This document shows positions 1-5,963 of a stretch of DNA of 6,454 nt, piece by piece. Position numbers and translations under genes: made by a program. Source of the DNA: an uncultured Methylococcaceae bacterium (GTDB lineage: Bacteria; Pseudomonadota; Gammaproteobacteria; Methylococcales; Methylomonadaceae); contig CAJAHC010000361.1 in assembly GCA_903939355.1 (NCBI GenBank), forward strand, positions 1 to 6,454. Direction: 5' to 3'. The stretch's first letter is position 1. Each line of letters starts with the position of its first letter. The notes under the pieces are model-generated. The model had not been told where the DNA came from. It made no database searches and saw only the letters and a list, made by a program, of their open reading frames with translations.

Positions 1-1
1 A

Positions 2-1276
2 GAGATTGCACGTGATTTTATACTCGGTTATGCGCCTGGTAAGTGGAACGCGTTAACTGAAAAATTTGATCAGCAATTATTGATAGATGCTGGATTGCTT
101 GTCATTAAGGATGATGGGCGGGCTTACGATCGTTTTCGTGACAGAATTATGTTTCCCATCCGTGATAAGCGAGCTCGTATTATAGGATTTGGGGGTAGGG
201 TTATTGATGATTCTTTACCGAAATATTTGAATTCACCAGAGACATCCTTATTTCATAAAGGTAAAGAAGTTTATGGTTTATATGAGTTACTGGAAAAGAA
301 CTCCAAACCCCAGAGAATTCTAATTGTTGAAGGTTATTTAGATGTTATTGCTTTAGCGCAATATGGTATTAATTACGCTGTTGCTGCTCTCGGTACGGCG
401 ACATCCCAAGCACATTTGGATTTATTATTTAGATTCTCATCGGAACTAGTATTTTGTTTTGATGGAGATAGAGCAGGGCGTGAGGCGGCATGGAGAGCGA
501 TGGAATCAACTTTTTCTTGTCTCAAGCATGGCAGGCAGATGAGAATAATGATTTTGCCAAAAAACCATGATCCAGATTCATTGGTCAGAGAAGAGGGCTT
601 GTCTGGCTTTACAGCTCGCGTGCAGAGCGCGCAACCTTTATCGGATTATTTTTTTGAGCATTTTACAGAAGAACTGAATCTCTCTGAAATGGAAGGACGA
701 GCGCAGCTAATTGGCAAAGCAAAGCCTTATTTGGAGAAGTTGCCGGAAGGTGTATTTAAGGAAATGATGTTTGATCGCTTAAAAGAATTATCGGGCCAGA
801 GTTCACTTGAATCATTGGAGAATTTAGTTATAGGCGATTTTGCAAAGCAAAAGCCACTTCAGTTTGAGCCTAGCAGGCTGTCTTCAGCTCGGGTTGCAAT
901 CGCTTTGTTATTGCAAAGACCCAGTTTGGCAGAAATAGTCATTCAAAAAGATATAGATTGGAATGGTTTAGAGTTTCGAGGTATGCAGTTATTTAAAAAT
1001 ATACTAGAAGTTATTGGGGATAAAAAATCTATCAATACTGCAGTGTTAATTGAACATTATCGAGACACTAATGAAGAGAAATCAGTTAAGGCATTGGCAT
1101 TATTGGACGTATATGTTTCTGATGACAAAATCGAAGATGTTTTTTGTGACGCCTTAAATGTTTTGCTTAAGCAGGCTCGTGATGTAGGGATTTCAAAGTT
1201 ACTGGCAAAAGCTCAAGCTAAAAGTTTGGATATGGAAGAGCAAGAGTTATTAATTAAAATGCTGACAAACAAATAA
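2..1276 (+). CDS. dnaG: DNA primase DnaG, 3' part (5' end outside window)
   Basis: DNA primase makes the short RNA primers for Okazaki fragments and is recruited by the replicative helicase DnaB. The frame is open from base 2, so a TTG at 80 that could be taken for a start is an internal Leu codon. 424 residues are visible. The TOPRIM catalytic fold is intact: the EGYLDV motif carries its Glu at visible residue 110 (bases 329-331) and DGDRAG carries its metal-binding Asp pair at residues 154 and 156. Before it lie the RNA-polymerase-domain signatures RFRDRIMFPIRDKR, IGFGGRV and KYLNSPET. The C-terminal portion, from about RLSSARVAIALL onward, corresponds to the DnaB-binding domain. Aligning the TOPRIM Glu with E. 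coli Glu265 means about 155 residues are missing upstream, including the zinc-binding domain, and gives a full length near 579 (E. coli 581). No damage is visible. It lies directly before rpoD, as in E. coli rpsU-dnaG-rpoD. Confidence 0.97.
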   Translation, partial: EIARDFILGYAPGKWNALTEKFDQQLLIDAGLLVIKDDGRAYDRFRDRIMFPIRDKRARIIGFGGRVIDDSLPKYLNSPETSLFHKGKEVYGLYELLEKNSKPQRILIVEGYLDVIALAQYGINYAVAALGTATSQAHLDLLFRFSSELVFCFDGDRAGREAAWRAMESTFSCLKHGRQMRIMILPKNHDPDSLVREEGLSGFTARVQSAQPLSDYFFEHFTEELNLSEMEGRAQLIGKAKPYLEKLPEGVFKEMMFDRLKELSGQSSLESLENLVIGDFAKQKPLQFEPSRLSSARVAIALLLQRPSLAEIVIQKDIDWNGLEFRGMQLFKNILEVIGDKKSINTAVLIEHYRDTNEEKSVKALALLDVYVSDDKIEDVFCDALNVLLKQARDVGISKLLAKAQAKSLDMEEQELLIKMLTNK

Positions 1277-1308
1277 TTTTATCCTACTATTTAGGTTTTA
1301 TAGTACAA

Positions 1309-1340
1309 TTGTCAGTTAGGCGCGACCGCACTAATATAAA
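1309..1340 (+). promoter_or_regulatory. Candidate sigma70 promoter for rpoD
   Basis: TTGTCA at 1309-1314 matches the -35 consensus in 5 of 6 positions. It is followed after 17 nt by TAATAT at 1332-1337 (4 of 6), overlapping TATAAA at 1335-1340 (5 of 6, but a 20-nt spacer). Transcription would start near 1344 and leave a leader of about 15 nt. A competing -10, TACAAT at 1304-1309 (5 of 6), has no good -35. The gap is only 82 nt, so rpoD may also be read from promoters upstream of or within dnaG. This is inferred from motif matching alone. Confidence 0.35.
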
Positions 1341-1358
1341 GTATTCAGTGAGTAAATA

Positions 1359-3176
1359 ATGAGTCAAGAACAACAATCACAGCTCAAACAATTGATAGCT
1401 AAAGGCAAAATGCAGGGTTACCTGACTTTTGCTGAGGTTAACGATCACTTGCCTAGTGATATTGTTGATCCGGAGCAAATTGAAGATATCATTGGCATGA
1501 TTAATGAGATGGGCATTCAGGTCTATGAGAATGCTCCTGATGAAGACTCGCTTATTACGGACTCTGCTGCTGTTACTACAGATGACGAAGATGCTGAAGA
1601 GGTTGCAGCTCTGGCATCGGTTGATAGTGAGTTTGGTAGGACTACAGATCCGGTGCGTATGTACATGCGCGAAATGGGATCTGTGGAGTTATTGACACGT
1701 GCTGATGAATTAAAAATTGCTAAACGTATTGAAGAAGGACAGCATCAGCTGGTTAAAGGAATTGCTCGTTCATGTTATGTAGTTACAGAGTTTTTACAGT
1801 CTTTTGATGCCATTTTAGTTGAAGATAGTACGGTTCGATTGACCGATTTGGTTTCTGGTTTTGTAGATCTAAGTGAAGCTGAAGAGATTGTAGCTGCAGT
1901 CAATGTGTTACCTGTAGATGACTTGATTGAAGATGAAGCAGTTGTAGAAGAAGAATTAAAAGGGCTTACATACGAAGAAGTTCAAGAAAAGGTTGAAGTA
2001 CTTAGGCAGCAATTAAAAGTAGTTTTAAGCTCGATCAAGAAGCATGGGTCTTCCAGTGAAAAAACGGAAAAAGCATTTGAAGTTCTGGCTGATTTGTTCA
2101 TGGAATTCAAATGGACACCGCAATATTTAAAAAAATTAATCGCTATTATACCCCATGCGGTAAGTATTGTTAGGGATCAGGAAAAGCTGATTCTGGATAT
2201 TTTTATTAAAGAAGATGTAATGTCGCGTAAAGACTTTATTGCTTCATTTACTGAAAATGAATCTAGTTCAGAGTGGTTAGAAAGTCATATAAATGGTCGA
2301 CACTCTTATTCTGATGCACTGAAAAGTCGTGAAAAGGAATTAAGAAAAGCACAAAAGATACTAGCTGATGTTGAGGCTGAGTACGGGCTGAAGATTACAG
2401 AGTTAAAGGATATTAACCGACGTATGACAATCAGTGAAGCCAAAGCAAGACGCGCGAAAAAAGAAATGATTGAGGCTAATTTAAGGCTGGTTATTTCAAT
2501 TGCTAAAAAATATACTAATCGTGGGTTGCAGTTTCTTGATTTGATTCAGGAAGGTAATATCGGATTAATGAAAGCGGTCGATAAGTTTGAATATCGTCGT
2601 GGATATAAGTTTTCTACTTATGCTACTTGGTGGATTAGACAGGCTATTACCAGATCCATTGCAGATCAGGCTAGAACTATTCGAATTCCTGTGCACATGA
2701 TTGAAACGATCAATAAATTAAATAGGATTTCCAGACAGATTTTGCAAGAAATGGGGCGGGAAGCTACCCCTGAAGAACTGGCTGAGCGCATGGAAATGCC
2801 TGAAGACAAAGTTCGTAAGGTTTTAAAAATAGCTAAAGAACCAATTTCTATGGAAACGCCTATTGGTGATGATGAAGATTCACATCTGGGTGATTTTATA
2901 GAAGATGCTAAAGTATTATCACCTGTAGAAGCAGCTACTATAGCTGGATTGCGTGAATCAACTCAAAACGTATTGGCCGGATTAACAGCAAGAGAAGCCA
3001 AAGTGTTGCGTATGCGTTTTGGTATCAATATGAATACTGATCATACTTTGGAAGAAGTTGGTAAGCAATTTGATGTGACGCGTGAGCGGATTCGTCAAAT
3101 TGAAGCAAAAGCGCTTAGAAAACTAAGGCATCCCTCTAGATCAGAGCAATTGAGATGTTTTCTGGATGGCGAATAA
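1359..3176 (+). CDS. rpoD: RNA polymerase primary sigma factor RpoD (sigma 70)
   Basis: This is the housekeeping sigma subunit that directs core RNA polymerase to -35/-10 promoters. It is complete at 605 residues (E. coli 613). Region 1.1 occupies about residues 1-60, followed by an acidic linker at about 60-85. Region 1.2 begins at [19 protein letters not shown] (about 96-114). A long non-conserved region fills about 131-365. Region 2 runs from [19 protein letters not shown] through the -10-recognition and melting segment [19 protein letters not shown] (416-434). Region 3 starts at [14 protein letters not shown]. Region 4 ends with the -35-binding helix-turn-helix [20 protein letters not shown] (563-582) and [13 protein letters not shown]. 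The large non-conserved region and region 1.1 mark it as a primary sigma rather than RpoS or RpoH. The ATG at 1359 has only a weak Shine-Dalgarno match (GTGAG, 1348-1352), but the protein start matches the family's [14 protein letters not shown] N-terminus. No terminator separates it from the tRNA 11 nt downstream. Confidence 0.98.
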   Translation: MSQEQQSQLKQLIAKGKMQGYLTFAEVNDHLPSDIVDPEQIEDIIGMINEMGIQVYENAPDEDSLITDSAAVTTDDEDAEEVAALASVDSEFGRTTDPVRMYMREMGSVELLTRADELKIAKRIEEGQHQLVKGIARSCYVVTEFLQSFDAILVEDSTVRLTDLVSGFVDLSEAEEIVAAVNVLPVDDLIEDEAVVEEELKGLTYEEVQEKVEVLRQQLKVVLSSIKKHGSSSEKTEKAFEVLADLFMEFKWTPQYLKKLIAIIPHAVSIVRDQEKLILDIFIKEDVMSRKDFIASFTENESSSEWLESHINGRHSYSDALKSREKELRKAQKILADVEAEYGLKITELKDINRRMTISEAKARRAKKEMIEANLRLVISIAKKYTNRGLQFLDLIQEGNIGLMKAVDKFEYRRGYKFSTYATWWIRQAITRSIADQARTIRIPVHMIETINKLNRISRQILQEMGREATPEELAERMEMPEDKVRKVLKIAKEPISMETPIGDDEDSHLGDFIEDAKVLSPVEAATIAGLRESTQNVLAGLTAREAKVLRMRFGINMNTDHTLEEVGKQFDVTRERIRQIEAKALRKLRHPSRSEQLRCFLDGE

Positions 3177-3187
3177 AAAAGTAATTA

Positions 3188-3264
3188 GGGCCCTTAGCTC
3201 AGCTGGTTAGAGCGTCCGACTCATAATCGGCAGGTCGTAGGTTCAAGTCCTACAGGGCCCACCA
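3188..3264 (+). tRNA. ileX: tRNA-Ile2 (anticodon CAU, lysidine type)
   Basis: A 77-nt cloverleaf with an encoded CCA tail. The acceptor stem is 3188-3194 paired with 3254-3260, the discriminator is A3261 and CCA is 3262-3264. The D arm begins GCTC at 3197, the anticodon loop is CTCATAA with CAT at 3222-3224, and the T arm is 3237-3253 with TTCAAGT in the loop. CAU can mean elongator Met, initiator Met or Ile2. Ile2 is preferred because C4-G69 and C5-G68, known TilS recognition pairs, are present, and the acceptor start (GGGCCCTTAGCTCAG), the CGACTCATAATCG core and TTCAAGTCC closely resemble E. coli ileX. The acceptor pairs 1-72 (G-C) and all other acceptor pairs are intact, which rules out the initiator. 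Ile2 reads AUA codons after TilS converts C34 to lysidine. One oddity is that positions 27 and 43 are U and C, so the top of the anticodon stem is unpaired. It probably shares the rpoD transcript and is cut out by RNase P and 3' nucleases. Confidence 0.9.
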
Positions 3265-3270
3265 TTTTTT

Positions 3271-3299
3271 AAAAAAAGCTGCTGTTGCAGCTTTTTCTA
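3271..3299 (+). terminator. Intrinsic terminator after rpoD-tRNA-Ile2
   Basis: A perfect 10-bp stem pairs 3273-3282 (AAAAAGCTGC) with 3287-3296 (GCAGCTTTTT) around a TGTT loop, and the 3' arm supplies the run of five T. The GC core is AGCTGC/GCAGCT. It lies 6 nt after the tRNA CCA end, so it most likely ends the rpoD-tRNA transcript and trims close to the mature tRNA. The flanking A-run at 3271-3277 gives seven U on the opposite strand, so it could work in both directions, although no gene on the - strand needs it. Confidence 0.85.
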
Positions 3300-3303
3300 T
3301 ATT
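3298..3303 (+). promoter_or_regulatory. Possible -10 element for metK
   Basis: TATATT (5 of 6 to TATAAT) sits immediately after the terminator and 37 nt before the metK GTG, predicting a start near 3310. The hexamer 17 nt upstream (AAAGCT, 3275-3280) does not resemble a -35, so support is weak. A promoter somewhere in 3265-3340 is expected because the terminator separates metK from rpoD, unless metK depends on readthrough. Confidence 0.2.
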
Positions 3304-3328
3304 TGAGAAGTTGTTTTTTTTATTAATT

Positions 3329-3333
3329 GAAGG
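3329..3333 (+). promoter_or_regulatory. metK ribosome-binding site
   Basis: GAAGG, 7 nt before GTG 3341, is the strongest Shine-Dalgarno match in the window. It decides in favour of the GTG start: an in-frame TTG at 3311 would add ten residues ([10 protein letters not shown]) translated from the Shine-Dalgarno itself, with no counterpart in the family. Confidence 0.8.
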
Positions 3334-3340
3334 TGGTGAC

Positions 3341-4501
3341 GTGAGCAATAACTTTAGCTTTACATCAGAGTCGGTGTCAGAAGGACATCCGGACAAGGTA
3401 GCAGATCAAATTTCCGATGCAGTACTTGATGCTTTATTAGCACAAGATCCCAAGTCACGTGTTGCTTGTGAAACATTAGTGAAAACTGGGATGGTTATTC
3501 TCGCCGGAGAAGTGACGACAGAGGCCTGGGTTGATCTGGAAGCTGTAGTTAGAAAAGTTGTTTGCGAAATTGGCTATGATCATGGTGATATTGGTTTTGA
3601 CGGCCAGAGTTGTGCAGTTTTAAATGCAATTGGGAAACAATCTGCCGACATTGCGATGGGAGTTGATGAAGATGAAAATCATGAGCAGGGCGCCGGTGAT
3701 CAAGGCTTAATGTTTGGTTATGCAAGTAATGAAACAGATGTATTAATGCCAGCACCAATTACTTATTCACACTTGTTAGTTAAACGTCAGGCTGAAGTAC
3801 GTAAAGGTAAGGTATTACCATGGTTACGACCAGATGCTAAAAGTCAGATTACTTTTAGGTATGAAAATAACAAGCCAGTTGCAATTGATGCCGTAGTTTT
3901 ATCTACACAGCATTCGCCTGAAATAAGTAATAAAGCTTTGCATGAAGCAGTAATGGATGAAATTATTCTGCCGGTTTTGCCTAAAGAATGGTTGCATAAA
4001 GATACCAAGTATTTTATCAATCCGACAGGACAATTTATTATTGGTGGACCTGTAGGTGATTGTGGTCTAACAGGTCGTAAAATTATTGTTGATACCTACG
4101 GCGGTATGGCTAGGCATGGTGGAGGGGCTTTTTCAGGCAAAGATCCTTCAAAAGTCGATCGTTCAGCAGCGTATATGGCCCGGTATGTGGCAAAAAATAT
4201 TGTTGCAGCAGGTTTGGCAGAGCGCTGTGAAATTCAGGTTTCATACGCGATTGGTGTTGCCGAACCGACGTCTATTACGGTTGAAACTTTTGGCACCAGT
4301 AAACTGAGTGAAGATAGACTGGTGCAGATAATTAGAGTTAATTTTGATTTGAGACCCAAAGGTTTGATTAAAATGTTGGATCTATTAAAACCAATTTATC
4401 AGACTACAGCAGCCTATGGACATTTTGGGCGGACTGAAGAGTCGTTTAGTTGGGAACGAACTGATAAAGTTGATGCATTAAAAGATGCGGCTGGTATATA
4501 A
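3341..4501 (+). CDS. metK: S-adenosylmethionine synthetase MetK
   Basis: This cytosolic enzyme makes S-adenosylmethionine, phosphate and pyrophosphate from methionine and ATP, normally as a tetramer needing Mg2+ and K+. From GTG 3341 it has 386 residues (E. coli 384), and [13 protein letters not shown] (7-19) falls at the usual distance from the N-terminus with the catalytic His at 16 and a metal-binding Asp at 18. Other signatures are GAGDQG at 117-122, [11 protein letters not shown] at 159-169, [12 protein letters not shown] at 226-237, [16 protein letters not shown] at 240-255 and the P-loop-like GGGAFSGKD at 260-268. The C-terminus TAAYGHFGR...W/DAAGI is family-typical. It precedes ahcY by 25 nt, so the two are very probably co-transcribed, coupling SAM synthesis with clearance of its by-product. 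No repeated MetJ-type AGACGTCT boxes are visible upstream. No frameshift or missing catalytic residue was found. Confidence 0.98.
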   Translation: MSNNFSFTSESVSEGHPDKVADQISDAVLDALLAQDPKSRVACETLVKTGMVILAGEVTTEAWVDLEAVVRKVVCEIGYDHGDIGFDGQSCAVLNAIGKQSADIAMGVDEDENHEQGAGDQGLMFGYASNETDVLMPAPITYSHLLVKRQAEVRKGKVLPWLRPDAKSQITFRYENNKPVAIDAVVLSTQHSPEISNKALHEAVMDEIILPVLPKEWLHKDTKYFINPTGQFIIGGPVGDCGLTGRKIIVDTYGGMARHGGGAFSGKDPSKVDRSAAYMARYVAKNIVAAGLAERCEIQVSYAIGVAEPTSITVETFGTSKLSEDRLVQIIRVNFDLRPKGLIKMLDLLKPIYQTTAAYGHFGRTEESFSWERTDKVDALKDAAGI

Positions 4502-4516
4502 AAAAACAACCTAAAT

Positions 4517-4520
4517 AGGA
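4517..4520 (+). promoter_or_regulatory. ahcY ribosome-binding site
   Basis: AGGA lies 6 nt before the second of two consecutive ATG codons (4527) but only 3 nt before the first (4524). The spacing favours 4527, a one-residue difference. Confidence 0.55.
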
Positions 4521-4526
4521 TAGATG

Positions 4527-5819
4527 ATGAGTCAACACGATTATAAAGTATCGGATATTTCTTTAGCAGCATGGGGCCGTAAAGAAATTAATATTGCTGA
4601 AACGGAAATGCCGGGGTTAATGGCATTGCGAAAAGAATATGGTCAGAAACAACCTTTGAAAGGTGCGCGAATCGCTGGTTGTTTGCACATGACTATACAA
4701 ACAGCAGTGTTGATTGAAACATTAACAGCTTTAGGTGCTGAAGTACGTTGGTCATCATGTAATATTTTTTCTACTCAAGATCATGCGGCGTCAGCGATGG
4801 CAGCAGCGGGTATTCCCGTTTTTGCCTGGAAAGGTGAAACTGAAGAAGAAGCAGAATGGTGTATTGCACAGACTATTGATGGTCTTGATGGTTGGAGACC
4901 TAATATGATTCTTGATGATGGTGGTGATTTAACTACCATGATGCATAATCAATACCCTGAATTAATGAATAATGTTAAAGGGTTGTCTGAAGAAACAACT
5001 ACAGGTGTTCTAAGACTTTATGAAATGGTTGCAAAAGGTACATTAAAAGTTCCTGCTTTTAATGTTAACGATTCAGTTACTAAATCTAAATTTGATAATT
5101 TATACGGTTGCCGTGAGTCTTTAGTTGATGGCATAAAGCGTGCAACTGATGTCATGATTGCCGGTAAAATTGCGGTAGTTTGTGGTTATGGTGATGTAGG
5201 AAAGGGCTGCGCTCAATCTTTACGTGGTTTGGGTGCAACAGTTTTAATTACAGAAATTGATCCAATATGCGCTTTGCAAGCTGCTATGGAAGGTTTCCGT
5301 GTGGTAACTATGGAAGAAGCCGCTCCTATCGCAAATATTTTCGTAACAGCTACCGGTAACTTTAGTATTATTACCCATGCGCATATGTTAGCGATGAGAG
5401 ATCAAGCTATAGTATGTAATATTGGCCATTTTGATGCGGAAATTGAGATTGCTTCATTACGCCAATATGAATGGGAAAATATTAAGCCACAAGTTGACCA
5501 CGTTATTTTTCCAGATGGAAAGCGCTTGATTATTTTGGCTGAGGGTCGATTGGTTAATCTGGGTTGTGGCACAGGTCATCCTAGTTTTGTCATGTCTAAT
5601 TCGTTCTGTAATCAAGTTCTAGCGCAAATGGAATTGTGGGAACATGCTGAAAAATATAAAAATGAAGTTTATATTTTGCCAAAAATACTGGATGAAAAAG
5701 TCGCGAGATCGCATCTTCAACAATTGGGCGTCAACTTAACTACTCTAACTGACGAACAAGCTAAATATATAAATGTTCCTGTTGAAGGCCCTTATAAAGC
5801 CGATCATTATCGTTATTAA
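4527..5819 (+). CDS. ahcY: Adenosylhomocysteinase (SAH hydrolase) AhcY
   Basis: The enzyme uses tightly bound NAD+ to split S-adenosylhomocysteine reversibly into homocysteine and adenosine, relieving product inhibition of methyltransferases. It has 430 residues from ATG 4527 (431 from ATG 4524). Numbered from 4527, the catalytic-domain residues known from the human enzyme are in place: His54 (GCLHMT), Asp130 (DDGGDLT), Glu155 (EETTTG), Lys186 and Asp190 in [11 protein letters not shown], and Cys195. The Rossmann NAD-binding loop GYGDVGKG is at 220-227, followed by ITEIDP with its ribose-binding Glu at 243. GHFDAEI contains the gating-loop His301, and the C-terminus PYKADHYRY supplies the Lys and Tyr that reach the partner subunit's NAD. 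The length is that of the short form (human 432). It lacks the insertions of the roughly 470-residue enzymes of many other proteobacteria. It follows metK by 25 nt without a terminator. Confidence 0.98.
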   Translation: MSQHDYKVSDISLAAWGRKEINIAETEMPGLMALRKEYGQKQPLKGARIAGCLHMTIQTAVLIETLTALGAEVRWSSCNIFSTQDHAASAMAAAGIPVFAWKGETEEEAEWCIAQTIDGLDGWRPNMILDDGGDLTTMMHNQYPELMNNVKGLSEETTTGVLRLYEMVAKGTLKVPAFNVNDSVTKSKFDNLYGCRESLVDGIKRATDVMIAGKIAVVCGYGDVGKGCAQSLRGLGATVLITEIDPICALQAAMEGFRVVTMEEAAPIANIFVTATGNFSIITHAHMLAMRDQAIVCNIGHFDAEIEIASLRQYEWENIKPQVDHVIFPDGKRLIILAEGRLVNLGCGTGHPSFVMSNSFCNQVLAQMELWEHAEKYKNEVYILPKILDEKVARSHLQQLGVNLTTLTDEQAKYINVPVEGPYKADHYRY

Positions 5820-5834
5820 TAAATCTTTCCTAGA

Positions 5835-5879
5835 GTTACTGTTAATCATACAAATTAACCTTGTATCGTTGGCAGTAGC
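5835..5879 (+). repeat. Long imperfect inverted repeat / RNA hairpin
   Basis: 5835-5853 pairs with 5861-5879 in a symmetric stem of 18 pairs with one C.C mismatch (5847/5867) and a 7-nt loop (ATTAACC). Fourteen pairs are Watson-Crick and four are T-G on this strand (5836/5878, 5842/5872, 5843/5871, 5846/5868). All four become G.U in + strand RNA but A.C on the other strand, so the fold belongs to the ahcY/metF-sense transcript. No T-run follows, so it is not a classical intrinsic terminator. It could stabilise the ahcY 3' end or form a metF leader element. Confidence 0.75.
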
Positions 5880-5916
5880 AAGTTATGGTTAGTGGCGTCC
5901 ACAGCGTATTTTAATA

Positions 5917-5938
5917 GATATTCGTGGGAACGATTATT
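5917..5938 (+). other. Stem-loop with GGGA tetraloop before metF
   Basis: GATA-T-TCGT (5917-5925), loop GGGA, ACGA-T-TATT (5930-5938): two 4-bp helices separated by a T.T mismatch, with one G.U at the base. A T-rich run (5934-5944) overlaps and follows the 3' arm, so a weak terminator or attenuator is conceivable. The stem has only four G-C pairs and could be a chance fold in AT-rich DNA. Confidence 0.3.
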
Positions 5939-5963
5939 TTTATTCGCGTCAGTGAGACTGAAA

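Larger units (their letters stand above)
5820..5963 (+). other. ahcY-metF intergenic region, 144 nt, structured leader candidate
   Basis: No gene is seen here. The stretch holds a long imperfect hairpin at 5835-5879, a small GTGG/CCAC stem-loop at 5892-5902, a stem-loop at 5917-5938 with a GGGA tetraloop and T-rich sequence after it, and an inverted repeat TCAGT-GAG-ACTGA at 5949-5961 just before the metF ATG. A -10-like TTTAAT is present at 5910-5915 without a recognisable -35. It may be an intercistronic spacer, the metF leader, or both. It does not match the parts of the SAH, SAM-II or THF riboswitch consensus that I can recall. Confidence 0.5.

Noticed and set aside
80..82. TTG as the start of a 398-residue protein
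   Set aside because: The frame is open upstream to the window edge and the upstream residues (ARDFILGYAPGKWN...) continue the DnaG alignment; TTG is an internal Leu.
1504..1695. 63-codon open frame in another + frame of rpoD
   Set aside because: Overlaps the conserved rpoD frame and has low-complexity Leu/Arg/Met composition typical of an out-of-frame translation.
3311..3340. TTG start giving MetK ten extra residues
   Set aside because: The extension would be translated from the poly-T and Shine-Dalgarno segment and has no family counterpart; GTG 3341 has GAAGG at 7 nt.
3188..3340. Integration site at the tRNA 3' end
   Set aside because: No integrase gene and no direct repeat of the tRNA end in the window; the tRNA is followed at once by its terminator and metK.
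3265..3340. MetJ operator upstream of metK
   Set aside because: No tandem 8-bp AGACGTCT-like boxes are present.
3549..3758. 69-codon open frame on the - strand inside metK
   Set aside because: Lies entirely within a highly conserved metK region; no ribosome-binding site or recognisable protein; shadow frame.
4086..4307. 73-codon open frame in another + frame of metK
   Set aside because: Covers the conserved GGGAFSGKD region read in the wrong frame; no independent support.
5885..5914. Nine-codon ORF (MVSGVHSVF) before metF as a leader peptide
   Set aside because: It has no Met or other regulatory codons beyond the start, no convincing ribosome-binding site, and could easily arise by chance.
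5820..5963. Known SAH, SAM-II or THF riboswitch
   Set aside because: The conserved cores I can recall for these classes are not present; a covariance search (Infernal against Rfam) would settle it.
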